Source of the DNA: Elusimicrobiota bacterium
GTDB taxonomy: Bacteria; Elusimicrobiota; Elusimicrobia; UBA1565; UBA9628
Direction of reading: 5' to 3'
Assembly: GCA_028865585.1 (NCBI GenBank)
Contig: JAGWJU010000021.1
Coordinates: 1-12,307 of the forward strand
Length of the DNA stretch: 12,307 nt
This document shows, piece after piece, positions 5,989 to 12,307 of this stretch. Both the position numbers and the translations under genes were made by a program. Numbering within the stretch: the stretch's first letter is position 1; every line of letters begins with the position of its first letter. Below the pieces are notes generated by a model, which was not told where the DNA came from, ran no database searches, and worked only from the letters and a program-made list of their open reading frames with translations.

Positions 5989-7674
5989 TTATAATTTTTT
6001 GCCGGAGGACAGCACAATGCGGTACTCGCCGGGGTCGGCGGCGAAGGCGGCAAGCGACTCCGACGCGGCGAAGGCGGGATCCGTGCGCTCCAAGAGCCGC
6101 GCCGACAAATAATGGGCGAACCCGTAGCAAAGCCGGACGTCGCGCAGATAGAATCCGCCCGCAGCCGTCAAAGCGAACCGCTGAACCGAGAATCTCCAGA
6201 ATGACTTTCCACGCGCAGAAAGCCCTGGCCGAGCGCCTGAAAGCTCGACTTTTTGGCAGAGTCCGGAGGGGCTGAGAAAAAATGGATTTCCCATCAAGCC
6301 TAAATCGGCCAGGCGGCTTTCGGAAAGTCCGGCAACGAAAACCGGGCGTTCATATATCCATTGCTTCATTTGAGACGCCAAGCCGGGCCGCTCCGCGTCA
6401 ACGAACATTCTGCCATTGGAATCAGGATCGGCTAGGGCCAAATAGCGCAGCCCGAAAAGAGCCGTGTCTCCTCCCACGACGGCCGCGGATCCCGGCGGCA
6501 GATTGCGGCGCAGATCCCTGGCGTAATCGTAGGCCGAAAAATCGTTTCGATGGATCGCCGCGGCGGCGTTGACGGCCAAGGGCCACGCGGCAATCAGGAG
6601 CGCGGCGGGCCACGCCGACCACGGCGCCCGCCGGAACAACTCTTCAATTCCAAAAGCGCATAAAACGCACAAAAAAACACTGGGCGCGATAAAAGCGGGA
6701 GAAAGCACGCTGCCCACCGTCCATTGCGTCACGTCGAAACGAGTCGCCAGGAAATAGAGGGGGCCGAAAAACATCAAACCCAGCGCGGCGCCCCAAAACC
6801 AGATTCGCTCCGAATGCCACAGCGCCCAAAGGCCGAAGAGCGCAAGCGCAAAGGCGGGCGCTCCGTTCTTAAGCAGGCCGCGAATCAAAAAATCCATCAA
6901 ATTCCCCGCAAGCGCCAAAGAGAACGGCGCGGTGTATGGGCCGAACAGGGTGAGCGTGCCGTAAGAAGCCCGCCTCAAAACGTCCCAGGCCAAACCGGCG
7001 TCGTGCAGGCGAATCCACAAGAAAAGCTCCAAGCTTAAACCCAATCCGCAAAAGACGCAGAACCGAGCGGCGTCGGACAGCAAACGCCTCTCAAGATCCC
7101 GGCAGCGGCGGCTCCAAATCCAAAAAAGAGCGGGGCAAAAAAGCAAAAGGCTTTGATGATTGACCACGCCCAAGCCGAAGACAAGCCCGCTCAAGGACAG
7201 CCGCCTAAGGTGCGATCGGGCATCGCCATCCGAGAGCAGAAGCAAAATCGCTAAAAACAGCGCTTGCGCGGCGTACATCTCCCCAAGCAGGCAGAACTTC
7301 CAGTAAAAAGCGCCAAAGCCCAGCGCGAAACAAGCGCCCAAAGCCGCCGCCGAATGCACTCGGCGCCTCAAAAAAATAAAAAGAACCGCCGCGGCAGCCG
7401 CTCCGAAGAGAGCAGACAGAATGTTCAATCGGTAGGCCGGATTGCCCAAAGGAAAAACGTCCAGCCAGGCCCGGCCTAAAACGGCGTACAGCGGGTAGCC
7501 CGGCGGATGCGCCACGCCGAGGCTTAAGGCCGCCGCAGCCAAATCCGCGCTGTCACGCGGCGCGATGGATGGATAAGCGCAAAACAGGTAAGCGGAGAAC
7601 AGAGCGAAGAACAAAAGAAAGGGCGCCGAGGCCCTGGAAAACCACGCGGCGCCGGAAGCGCCCTCCGGGCCCAT
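5989..7674 (-). CDS. DUF2723 family membrane protein, probable GT-C type glycosyltransferase
   Basis: 561 residues with many hydrophobic helices from about 17 to 375 and a soluble C-terminal part of about 185 residues. Family hallmarks are visible. The first outer loop has APRDSAD (38-44, with acidic D41), followed by HPPGYPLY (56-63). E132 lies in GEMYAAQAL and NHQSLLL is at 172-178. DUF2723 includes TMEM260, described as a eukaryotic protein O-mannosyltransferase, and many uncharacterised bacterial members. The expected reaction is transfer of a sugar from a polyprenyl-phosphate donor to an acceptor on the outer face of the inner membrane; the acceptor here is unknown. The ATG is 3 bases after the tsaD stop with no good ribosome site, so translation is probably coupled to tsaD. 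Its place before a barrel gene makes glycosylation of envelope proteins a reasonable inference. Confidence 0.85.
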   Translation of the reverse strand: MGPEGASGAAWFSRASAPFLLFFALFSAYLFCAYPSIAPRDSADLAAAALSLGVAHPPGYPLYAVLGRAWLDVFPLGNPAYRLNILSALFGAAAAAVLFIFLRRRVHSAAALGACFALGFGAFYWKFCLLGEMYAAQALFLAILLLLSDGDARSHLRRLSLSGLVFGLGVVNHQSLLLFCPALFWIWSRRCRDLERRLLSDAARFCVFCGLGLSLELFLWIRLHDAGLAWDVLRRASYGTLTLFGPYTAPFSLALAGNLMDFLIRGLLKNGAPAFALALFGLWALWHSERIWFWGAALGLMFFGPLYFLATRFDVTQWTVGSVLSPAFIAPSVFLCVLCAFGIEELFRRAPWSAWPAALLIAAWPLAVNAAAAIHRNDFSAYDYARDLRRNLPPGSAAVVGGDTALFGLRYLALADPDSNGRMFVDAERPGLASQMKQWIYERPVFVAGLSESRLADLGLMGNPFFLSPSGLCQKVELSGARPGLSARGKSFWRFSVQRFALTAAGGFYLRDVRLCYGFAHYLSARLLERTDPAFAASESLAAFAADPGEYRIVLSSGKKL

Positions 7675-7677
7675 GCC

Positions 7678-8682
7678 CTAGCGTCGGACCCAGGAGCGCA
7701 CCGGCAGGCCCGGATCGCTCCGGTAGCGCCGCTCCACCGCGCCCGCCTTCAGCCGGTGCCAGGCCACCCGCGCGATCATGGCGCCGTTGTCCGTGCACAG
7801 CCGCGGCGTCGGCATGGCGACTTTTAAGCCGAGTTCTTGCCCGCGGGCGGCCGAAAGCTCCCGCAAACGGCTGTTCGCCGCGACGCCTCCGCCGATCACG
7901 GCGGACTTGACGCGAAACCTGCGCGCCGCGGCCATCGCTTTCGTGACCAGCGTGTCCGCGACCGCCTCCTGGAACGAAGCGCAGATATCGTCGATTTGGC
8001 CGGCCGTGAGTGTCTTGGAGCCGCAATCGCGCAAATAGTAAAGCACGGCGGTCTTGAGGCCCGCGAAGGAGAAATCCCAAGTATCCGGCATGTAGGGTCT
8101 GGGCAAATCAACGGCCTTGGGATTTCCCCTCCGCGCCGCCTTGTCGACCACGGGTCCGCCGGGATAGCCCAAGCCCAGCAGGCGGGCCACCTTGTCGTAG
8201 GCCTCGCCGGCCGCGTCGTCCCGCGTGCGGCCTAAAACCCGATAGCGTCCCGGGCCGCGGCACAGGAGCAAGTCGGTATGCCCCCCCGAAACGATGAGGG
8301 CGATCAAAGGGAACTCCAGGCTGTTCTCGAACTCGGCGGCGAAGACGTGCCCCTCCAAGTGGTTGACCGGCACCAAGGGAATTTTTTCCATGAGCGAAAT
8401 CGCCTGCGCGGCGACTTTGCCCACCAGCAAAGGCCCCAAAAGGCCCGGCCCGCGCGTATACGCCACGGCGTGAATCTTCTCGGCGCCGGCTTGGCGGCGG
8501 GCGGCGTCGATGACTGGATAAATTTTTTGCAGGTGGGCGCGGGCCGCCAGTTCCGGGACCACGCCGTTGAATTCACGGTGCAGGGCGATTTGCGAGGAGA
8601 CGACGTTGGAAAGAATGCGGCCGTCGTCAAGGACGGCCGCCGCGGTCTCGTCGCAAGACGTCTCGATTCCCAGGACTCTCAT
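7678..8682 (-). CDS. tsaD: tRNA N6-adenosine threonylcarbamoyltransferase TsaD
   Basis: 334 residues, the usual length for the bacterial Kae1/TsaD family. TsaD transfers the threonylcarbamoyl group from threonylcarbamoyl-AMP to A37 of ANN-decoding tRNAs, working with TsaB and TsaE in the cytoplasm; neither partner is in this window. Signatures seen: the N-terminal GIETSCDET (5-13), VVPELAARAH (41-50), the metal site HLEGH (H108 and H112) completed by D298 in CTDNGAMIA, the nucleotide motif SGGHT (132-136), DDAAGEAYDK (155-164) and GGGVAANS (264-271). All key residues appear intact. The ATG lies 5 bases after the stop of the S41 protease with no clear Shine-Dalgarno, so it is likely co-translated in the same operon. 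Nothing suggests truncation. Confidence 0.97.
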   Translation of the reverse strand: MRVLGIETSCDETAAAVLDDGRILSNVVSSQIALHREFNGVVPELAARAHLQKIYPVIDAARRQAGAEKIHAVAYTRGPGLLGPLLVGKVAAQAISLMEKIPLVPVNHLEGHVFAAEFENSLEFPLIALIVSGGHTDLLLCRGPGRYRVLGRTRDDAAGEAYDKVARLLGLGYPGGPVVDKAARRGNPKAVDLPRPYMPDTWDFSFAGLKTAVLYYLRDCGSKTLTAGQIDDICASFQEAVADTLVTKAMAAARRFRVKSAVIGGGVAANSRLRELSAARGQELGLKVAMPTPRLCTDNGAMIARVAWHRLKAGAVERRYRSDPGLPVRSWVRR

Positions 8683-8687
8683 CCGAG

Positions 8688-9977
8688 TTAATTTCCGGCC
8701 GAGGACGACAGGATTCGATCGGCCTTGAGGATTTCCACGGCGCGGTCGAGCGCTTCATCCGGCGCCATGTCCTTCTCGCCCACCTCGGAGCGGGGCTTTT
8801 TGTCCTTGGCGTAGATCATGTCCCACTGGGCGTAGAGCTTGGACTCGACGTCCTTGGGCACGTTCACCACGATATCAGGAGTGAGCCCGCCGCGGACGCC
8901 CTTCTCATCGTTGCGCATCAGGCAACGGCCCAGGGGAGTATAGTAATGCGCCACCGTCAGCCGCAGAGCCGAGCCGTCGGATAGTGGAATGACGGACTGC
9001 ACGCTGAACTTCCCGTAAGTCCTCTGGCCGACGATGACGGCGCGGCGGTAGTCCTGCAGTGCGCCGGAGACGATTTCCGCGGCGGAGGCCGTGCCGCCGT
9101 TGACCAGGACGACGAGCGGCAAGGCCGCGAACGGCGCCGTCGCTTGGCTTCGGAAATCCTCGCGGCTTTTAGGATCACGGCCCTCGGTGTAAACGACAAT
9201 CCGGCTGCCGCCGATAAAATCCGAAGCCACGGCGACGCCGGCGTCCAAAAGCCCGCCGGGATTGTTGCGCAAATCGAGGACAAGGCTCTTCATGCCCCGC
9301 TTCTTCAATCCGTCCAAAGCCGAAAGCAAATCCGGGGCGGTCTCGGCGCTGAACTCCGTGATGCGGGCGTAGCCGATGTCCTTGTCCAGCATACGGGACT
9401 GCACGCTCCGGATCTTCACAATTTCGCGAGTCAGCGGATAATCCCGGGTCGTCCAGGGGCCCGCCTCGTCATCGCCGGAAGAGCGCGCCACGGTCAGGGT
9501 CACCTTCGTGCCCGGATCGCCCCGCAAGGCCTTGAAGGCGCCCTCGAACGTGATGTCCTTGGTGGTTTTTCCATCGATGGCGGTAATACGGTCTCCCGGC
9601 AGGATGCCGGCGCGGTAAGCCGGAGTTCCCGGAATCGGGGTCATGACGGTGAGCCAGTCGTCCTTCATGTAGATGCGGATTCCCACGCCTCCGAATTGCC
9701 CCTCGGTCTCGCTCTTCATGTCCTCGCTGGCTTCCGGATCGAGGAACTGGGAGAAGGGATCCAAAGTGTCGACCATTCCCTCGGCCGCGCCGTAGATGAG
9801 CTTCTTAGCGTCTTCAGGCTGGACGTATTGGGACTGGATGTAGCCCAGCATGTTGACCAAAACCTTCAATTCCTTATAGGTCTGCTCCTGCGGAGACGCC
9901 GCGGAGTCGGCGGGAACGGCCCGCGCCGCCGAAGCCGTCAGCGCCAGCGCGGCGGCGATTGCCCAGGTCTTACGCAT
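8688..9977 (-). CDS. S41 family C-terminal processing protease (CtpA/CtpB-like)
   Basis: 429 residues with a signal peptide (1-20, ending ARA) that sends the enzyme to the periplasm. An N-terminal helical region with GMVDTLDPFSQFLDP (67-81) is followed by a PDZ domain at about 95-165 (FGGVGI, then GILPGDRI). The S41 catalytic domain follows: DLRNNPGGLLD (235-245), the nucleophile S298 in GGTASAAEIV, and general base K323 in TYGKFSVQ with Q327. The common motif is GKGSVQ; here the residue after Lys is Phe. Such proteases act on the C termini of periplasmic proteins, and Pseudomonas CtpA and E. coli Prc degrade cell-wall hydrolases. Lying directly after an EnvC-like gene, it may control hydrolases or their activators; this is inference. 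A strong ribosome site precedes the ATG, and the gap from the EnvC-like stop is 31 bases. Confidence 0.95.
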   Translation of the reverse strand: MRKTWAIAAALALTASAARAVPADSAASPQEQTYKELKVLVNMLGYIQSQYVQPEDAKKLIYGAAEGMVDTLDPFSQFLDPEASEDMKSETEGQFGGVGIRIYMKDDWLTVMTPIPGTPAYRAGILPGDRITAIDGKTTKDITFEGAFKALRGDPGTKVTLTVARSSGDDEAGPWTTRDYPLTREIVKIRSVQSRMLDKDIGYARITEFSAETAPDLLSALDGLKKRGMKSLVLDLRNNPGGLLDAGVAVASDFIGGSRIVVYTEGRDPKSREDFRSQATAPFAALPLVVLVNGGTASAAEIVSGALQDYRRAVIVGQRTYGKFSVQSVIPLSDGSALRLTVAHYYTPLGRCLMRNDEKGVRGGLTPDIVVNVPKDVESKLYAQWDMIYAKDKKPRSEVGEKDMAPDEALDRAVEILKADRILSSSAGN

Positions 9978-9980
9978 GCT

Positions 9981-9988
9981 CCCTCCTT
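9981..9988 (-). promoter_or_regulatory. Strong Shine-Dalgarno of the S41 protease gene
   Basis: AAGGAGGG on the minus strand ends 3 bases before the ATG at 9977. It is the best ribosome site in the window; most other starts have weak or no Shine-Dalgarno sequences. The protease may thus be translated independently of the preceding gene. Confidence 0.7.
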
Positions 9989-10008
9989 ATATAGGGCATA
10001 GACATAGG

Positions 10009-11160
10009 CTACTGAGATTGCTCGAGCCAATCAAGAGGATTTAAAGCCTCGGTCCCCCGCCGAATCTCCAAATAAACGCGTCCACGACGGCCGCCCTTCC
10101 CAGCGCCGGCCTGGGCGATGGCGTCGCCCGCCTTCACCGTCTGCCCCGGCGACTTGAGGAACTGCCCCAGATTCCCGTAAATGCTGAAGAAATTTCCCCC
10201 ATGATCAAGAATCATGACGCGCCCGTAGGAACGGAAGCTTCCGGCGTATATCACCTGCGCGTCCCGCATGGCCGCGACCGGAGCGCCCGGCTTGGTGGCG
10301 ATCAGGATGCCTCGGCAGAGCGTCCAAACGCCGGTCGCCGCATCGCGGCGGCGGCCGAACGCCTCGATAACCCGGCCCGAAACGGGCCACGGAAGAGAAT
10401 TCTTGGTCAAAGTCCACGTCGACGGCAGCGTCGGCGGAAGGCCCTTGCGCCGCTTCAGCCTCTGAATAAGATGGGTCAAGGCTCGAGCCGAGGCTTCAAG
10501 AGCCTTTTCCCGGGCCAAGGCCGCCGCCTTTTTTTGCTGCGTCGTCGCGATCTTGGCCAGGGCGTCCTGATACTGCGCGTCGGCTTGGCGGGCCTTTTCC
10601 CGCACCTGCTGGCTTTGGGTCAGGATGCGGCCCTCCTCCAGCTGCCTTTGCTTCTTCCGGCGCGATTCAGTCTTATCGAGGCCGCTCAGGCGCTTCAAGA
10701 CGGCCGTCTGCTCCAAGACAGCCCGCTCAAGCAGCATGTCCCTCCAAAGGCTCTGAGATCCGAAAGGGCCGCCTTGATTCCACAAATCGTCGGAATAGGT
10801 GCGCAGCTCCGCCCGCATTTCCGAGCGCCACAAGCCGGAGGTTCGCCCGACGGCCTGAAGACGGCCTTCCAAAAGCCTCTGGTTGGCGCGAGCGCTGCGC
10901 AATTCCCGCTTCAAGCGGCCCATCTCCCCGCTGATCGCGGCCCTGCTTTGCTCCAGGCTCCGGGTTTGGTGCGTCAAGGACTCCTCCATCTGCTCGTAAA
11001 GCTGAATCTGCTCCTTGGCGGCCTTGAGTTCGTTTTGAATTTCGGCCAGCTTGCGTTTCTTTTCATCGAACCAACCGAAGGACGGAGCCGGAGCGCTCCA
11101 AGAAAGCGCCAGGACGGCGGGGAAGAACAGCTTTAGGAAATTTCGGCGCAAAGAGACCAC
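10009..11160 (-). CDS. EnvC-like murein hydrolase activator with degenerate LytM/M23 domain
   Basis: 383 residues from the preferred GTG at 11160. Residues 1-29 are a signal peptide (SLRRN, then a hydrophobic run, then SAPAPSFG). Residues 30-240 are mostly coiled coil rich in Q, E, R and K, as in EnvC. Residues 256-380 match the LytM/M23 fold: WPVSGRVIEAFG, PGAPVAAMRDAQV, YGRVMILDHG, YGNL, VKAGDAIA, and VYLEIRRGTEALNP near the end. The zinc and catalytic positions are lost: the HxGxD motif reads C282-R-G-I-L286, the late HxH reads R361-V-Y363, and the Y-x-H-L histidine is N330. This suits a non-catalytic activator of amidases controlled by FtsX across the inner membrane. The start overlaps ftsX by 28 bases. 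Other possible starts are TTG 11151 and ATG 11211; the frame stays open to an ATG at 11415, too long to be credible inside ftsX. Confidence 0.85.
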   Translation of the reverse strand: MVSLRRNFLKLFFPAVLALSWSAPAPSFGWFDEKKRKLAEIQNELKAAKEQIQLYEQMEESLTHQTRSLEQSRAAISGEMGRLKRELRSARANQRLLEGRLQAVGRTSGLWRSEMRAELRTYSDDLWNQGGPFGSQSLWRDMLLERAVLEQTAVLKRLSGLDKTESRRKKQRQLEEGRILTQSQQVREKARQADAQYQDALAKIATTQQKKAAALAREKALEASARALTHLIQRLKRRKGLPPTLPSTWTLTKNSLPWPVSGRVIEAFGRRRDAATGVWTLCRGILIATKPGAPVAAMRDAQVIYAGSFRSYGRVMILDHGGNFFSIYGNLGQFLKSPGQTVKAGDAIAQAGAGKGGRRGRVYLEIRRGTEALNPLDWLEQSQ

Positions 11161-11873
11161 CCCGCCAGCGCCAGAATCAGGATCAGCCCCGTTTGGCTGA
11201 TCCAGGAAGGCCATGACCACCAGGAAGCAATCAGCCGCAGCGGCGAGGCCGTCGTCAGGGCCAGGGCCGCTCCGCAGACGCAGCCGGCCGCGGCCAAAAA
11301 GGCCGGCGCAATGGTGTGAAGCCGTTTTCCCAGGTGGTACGGCGAAATCCAAAGAACGCAAAAAGCCATCAGGACCACAAAGGCCGCGCTGAACCCGAAG
11401 ACCATGTCGATCCAATAGCCGTAGAATTGGGCCTGCAGGATGGCCTTAACCTCGCCGCTTTTATAGCGGACGTCGGACCAATCCAAAATCGAGGAGGCGG
11501 ATGAAATCCAGTCTGAAATCCGCCCGAATCCCCGCGGCGCCAAGCGGACCTCAAAAGAGGATGGAAGAGGGTTTTCTCCCAGCCAAGCGACGGAATCGAC
11601 GAGTTGGGGCTCCCTGCGCTGCAGCTGATCGAGCGCCTCTTCCTTGGTCACGTAGCGCACGCTCTCGACGTCCGGCAAGGCCATAATCTTGTCTTCCACC
11701 TGCTTCTGGGCCGCGGCAGGAACGTCTTGGGAAGGAACGAGAAGGACGATAAAATCCGCGCGCAGCGAGTTTTCAATCTGCCCGCATTGGGCGCGCAAAA
11801 GGAGCAAGGACTCTCCGCCCAGGCCTCCGGCCAGCCCGAGAAGAAACGCCAGGAGAAAGGACAGCTTTTTCAT
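11133..11873 (-). CDS. ftsX: Short FtsX-like cell-division ABC permease
   Basis: 246 residues, shorter than the usual FtsX of about 295-350. It starts directly in the first membrane helix (4-26) with no cytoplasmic extension. The periplasmic domain (30-150) keeps FtsX hallmarks: LPDVESVRYVTKEEAL (66-81) and NPLPSSFEVRL (101-111). Three more helices follow at about 155-176, 186-208 and 225-243. FtsX normally forms a complex with the ATPase FtsE and transmits ATP-driven changes to periplasmic activators such as EnvC. The EnvC-like gene overlaps its end here, matching that role. The stretch between helices 2 and 3 is only about 10-12 residues and lacks the usual RREEIEIMxLVGA-type coupling segment that contacts FtsE. 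No ftsE lies directly upstream in the window. The ATG follows the previous stop by 8 bases with only a weak GGA ribosome site. Confidence 0.85.
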   Translation of the reverse strand: MKKLSFLLAFLLGLAGGLGGESLLLLRAQCGQIENSLRADFIVLLVPSQDVPAAAQKQVEDKIMALPDVESVRYVTKEEALDQLQRREPQLVDSVAWLGENPLPSSFEVRLAPRGFGRISDWISSASSILDWSDVRYKSGEVKAILQAQFYGYWIDMVFGFSAAFVVLMAFCVLWISPYHLGKRLHTIAPAFLAAAGCVCGAALALTTASPLRLIASWWSWPSWISQTGLILILALAGWSLCAEIS

Positions 11874-11881
11874 CGTTCCGG

Positions 11882-12307
11882 CTAGAAGCCGGCCAGGGAA
11901 AATACGAGAGCCAGCGCGGTCAGGCCCACAAGCCCGGGGGAGCGCTTCGCGGCGTAAGACAAAAATCCAGAAACTCCCGGCGCCCGGACGGGGGCGCGCA
12001 ACAATGGGGGCGGCGGCGGAACCGGCGCGACGCTCATAACGCCCGCGTCACCCATGACGGCGGAAAGCCCGCGCAAGGGCACGTCCCCCGAAACCATGAG
12101 CACCTTATCCTTTGCCCCTCTCGTCTTGCGATAGCCCATCGTCCGCTTGTACGCGAACCCGCTCTCCTCACGCAGACGCGGCAATTCCTTCGCGATGACT
12201 ACGGCGGGATCCTGTCCCGCCGGGATGCGCAACCCCACGAGCATCCGGGCAGACGCTCCCGGAATCTTCAAGAGTTCCGACGCGGAAGAGGGGCCCGGAT
12301 TCCAATC
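11882..12307 (-). CDS. Unrecognised protein with C-terminal membrane anchor (partial, 5' end outside window)
   Basis: The frame is open from the right edge (base 12307) to a TAG at 11882-11884, giving the last 141 residues of a longer protein. I do not recognise the family. Visible residues 21-95 alternate strand- and helix-like segments (RMLVGLRIP, then a helix; KDKVLMVSG, then a helix; VMSVAPV), resembling a ferredoxin-like fold. A proline-rich linker (PVPPPPP) follows. The last 20 or so residues, after AAKR, are a hydrophobic anchor ending LVFSLAGF, with the positive charges pointing to a cytoplasmic N-terminal side. It lies 8 bases before ftsX, where ftsE is commonly found, but shows no ABC-ATPase motif in the visible part. 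A TTG at 12271 could be mistaken for a start, but the frame continues upstream. Confidence 0.75.
   Translation of the reverse strand, partial: DWNPGPSSASELLKIPGASARMLVGLRIPAGQDPAVVIAKELPRLREESGFAYKRTMGYRKTRGAKDKVLMVSGDVPLRGLSAVMGDAGVMSVAPVPPPPPLLRAPVRAPGVSGFLSYAAKRSPGLVGLTALALVFSLAGF

Noticed and set aside
9144..10001. 285-codon open frame on the plus strand
   Set aside because: It is antisense to the S41 protease, whose catalytic motifs are unambiguous; the opposite frame shows no family motif.
9978..10008. Terminator between the EnvC-like and protease genes
   Set aside because: The 31-base gap has no stem with a T-run; it holds only a strong ribosome site.
10201..11136. 311-codon open frame on the plus strand
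   Set aside because: It lies wholly antisense to the EnvC-like gene, has no recognisable domain, and is the kind of shadow frame expected opposite a GC-rich coding region.
11161..11415. N-terminal extension of the EnvC-like protein to ATG 11415
   Set aside because: It would overlap ftsX by over 280 bases and put 85 unrelated residues ahead of a good signal peptide.
11882..12271. Complete 129-residue gene starting at TTG 12271
   Set aside because: The frame stays open to the window edge, so this is the end of a longer gene rather than a complete small one.

Overview
The window is a densely packed, single-strand (minus) stretch from a GC-rich diderm bacterium. It holds eight genes, all transcribed right to left; two are cut by the window edges. 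The mix is a PorV/PorQ-like outer-membrane barrel, a DUF2723 membrane glycosyltransferase, secreted FlgD-Ig repeats, and FtsX/EnvC/Ctp cell-wall genes next to tsaD. This would suit a deep-branching diderm such as Elusimicrobiota, but that is an inference from gene content, not a demonstrated placement. No gap between genes exceeds about 103 bases. I see no tRNA, rRNA, CRISPR array, insertion sequence or attachment site.

Right part (about 7.7-12.3 kb), in transcription order: the C-terminal end of an unrecognised protein with a C-terminal membrane anchor, a short FtsX, an EnvC-like coiled-coil protein with a dead LytM/M23 domain, an S41 C-terminal processing protease, and TsaD. Spacing is tight (FtsX and EnvC overlap; other gaps are 5-31 nt), so these are probably one operon. 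FtsX appears to lack the cytoplasmic segment that normally couples to FtsE. The EnvC-like protein has lost all zinc-site residues I can align, as expected for an amidase activator rather than an enzyme.

Middle part (about 4.6-7.7 kb): the DUF2723 glycosyltransferase starts 3 nt after tsaD. It is followed 15 nt later by a PorV-like barrel carrying a long C-terminal coiled coil. These continue the tight packing and are plausibly the end of the same transcription unit.

Left part (1-4.6 kb): first a bitopic protein with a long, tryptophan-bearing cytoplasmic coiled coil, one membrane helix and a small predicted beta-propeller outside. Then, after a 103-base AT-rich gap, comes a large secreted protein of which 896 residues are visible. 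It has a signal peptide, a cysteine-rich N-terminal region and at least four FlgD-Ig-like domains arranged as a duplicated two-domain module. The frame stays open to base 1, so its C terminus lies outside the window.

Taken together this is an envelope locus: septal or cell-wall hydrolase control (FtsX, EnvC-like, protease), glycosylation (DUF2723), an outer-membrane barrel, and large envelope or surface proteins. The most unusual points are the FtsX without a coupling segment, the Trp-core coiled coil fused to an external propeller, the barrel-coiled-coil fusion, and the ABAB architecture of the secreted FlgD-Ig protein near a PorV homologue.
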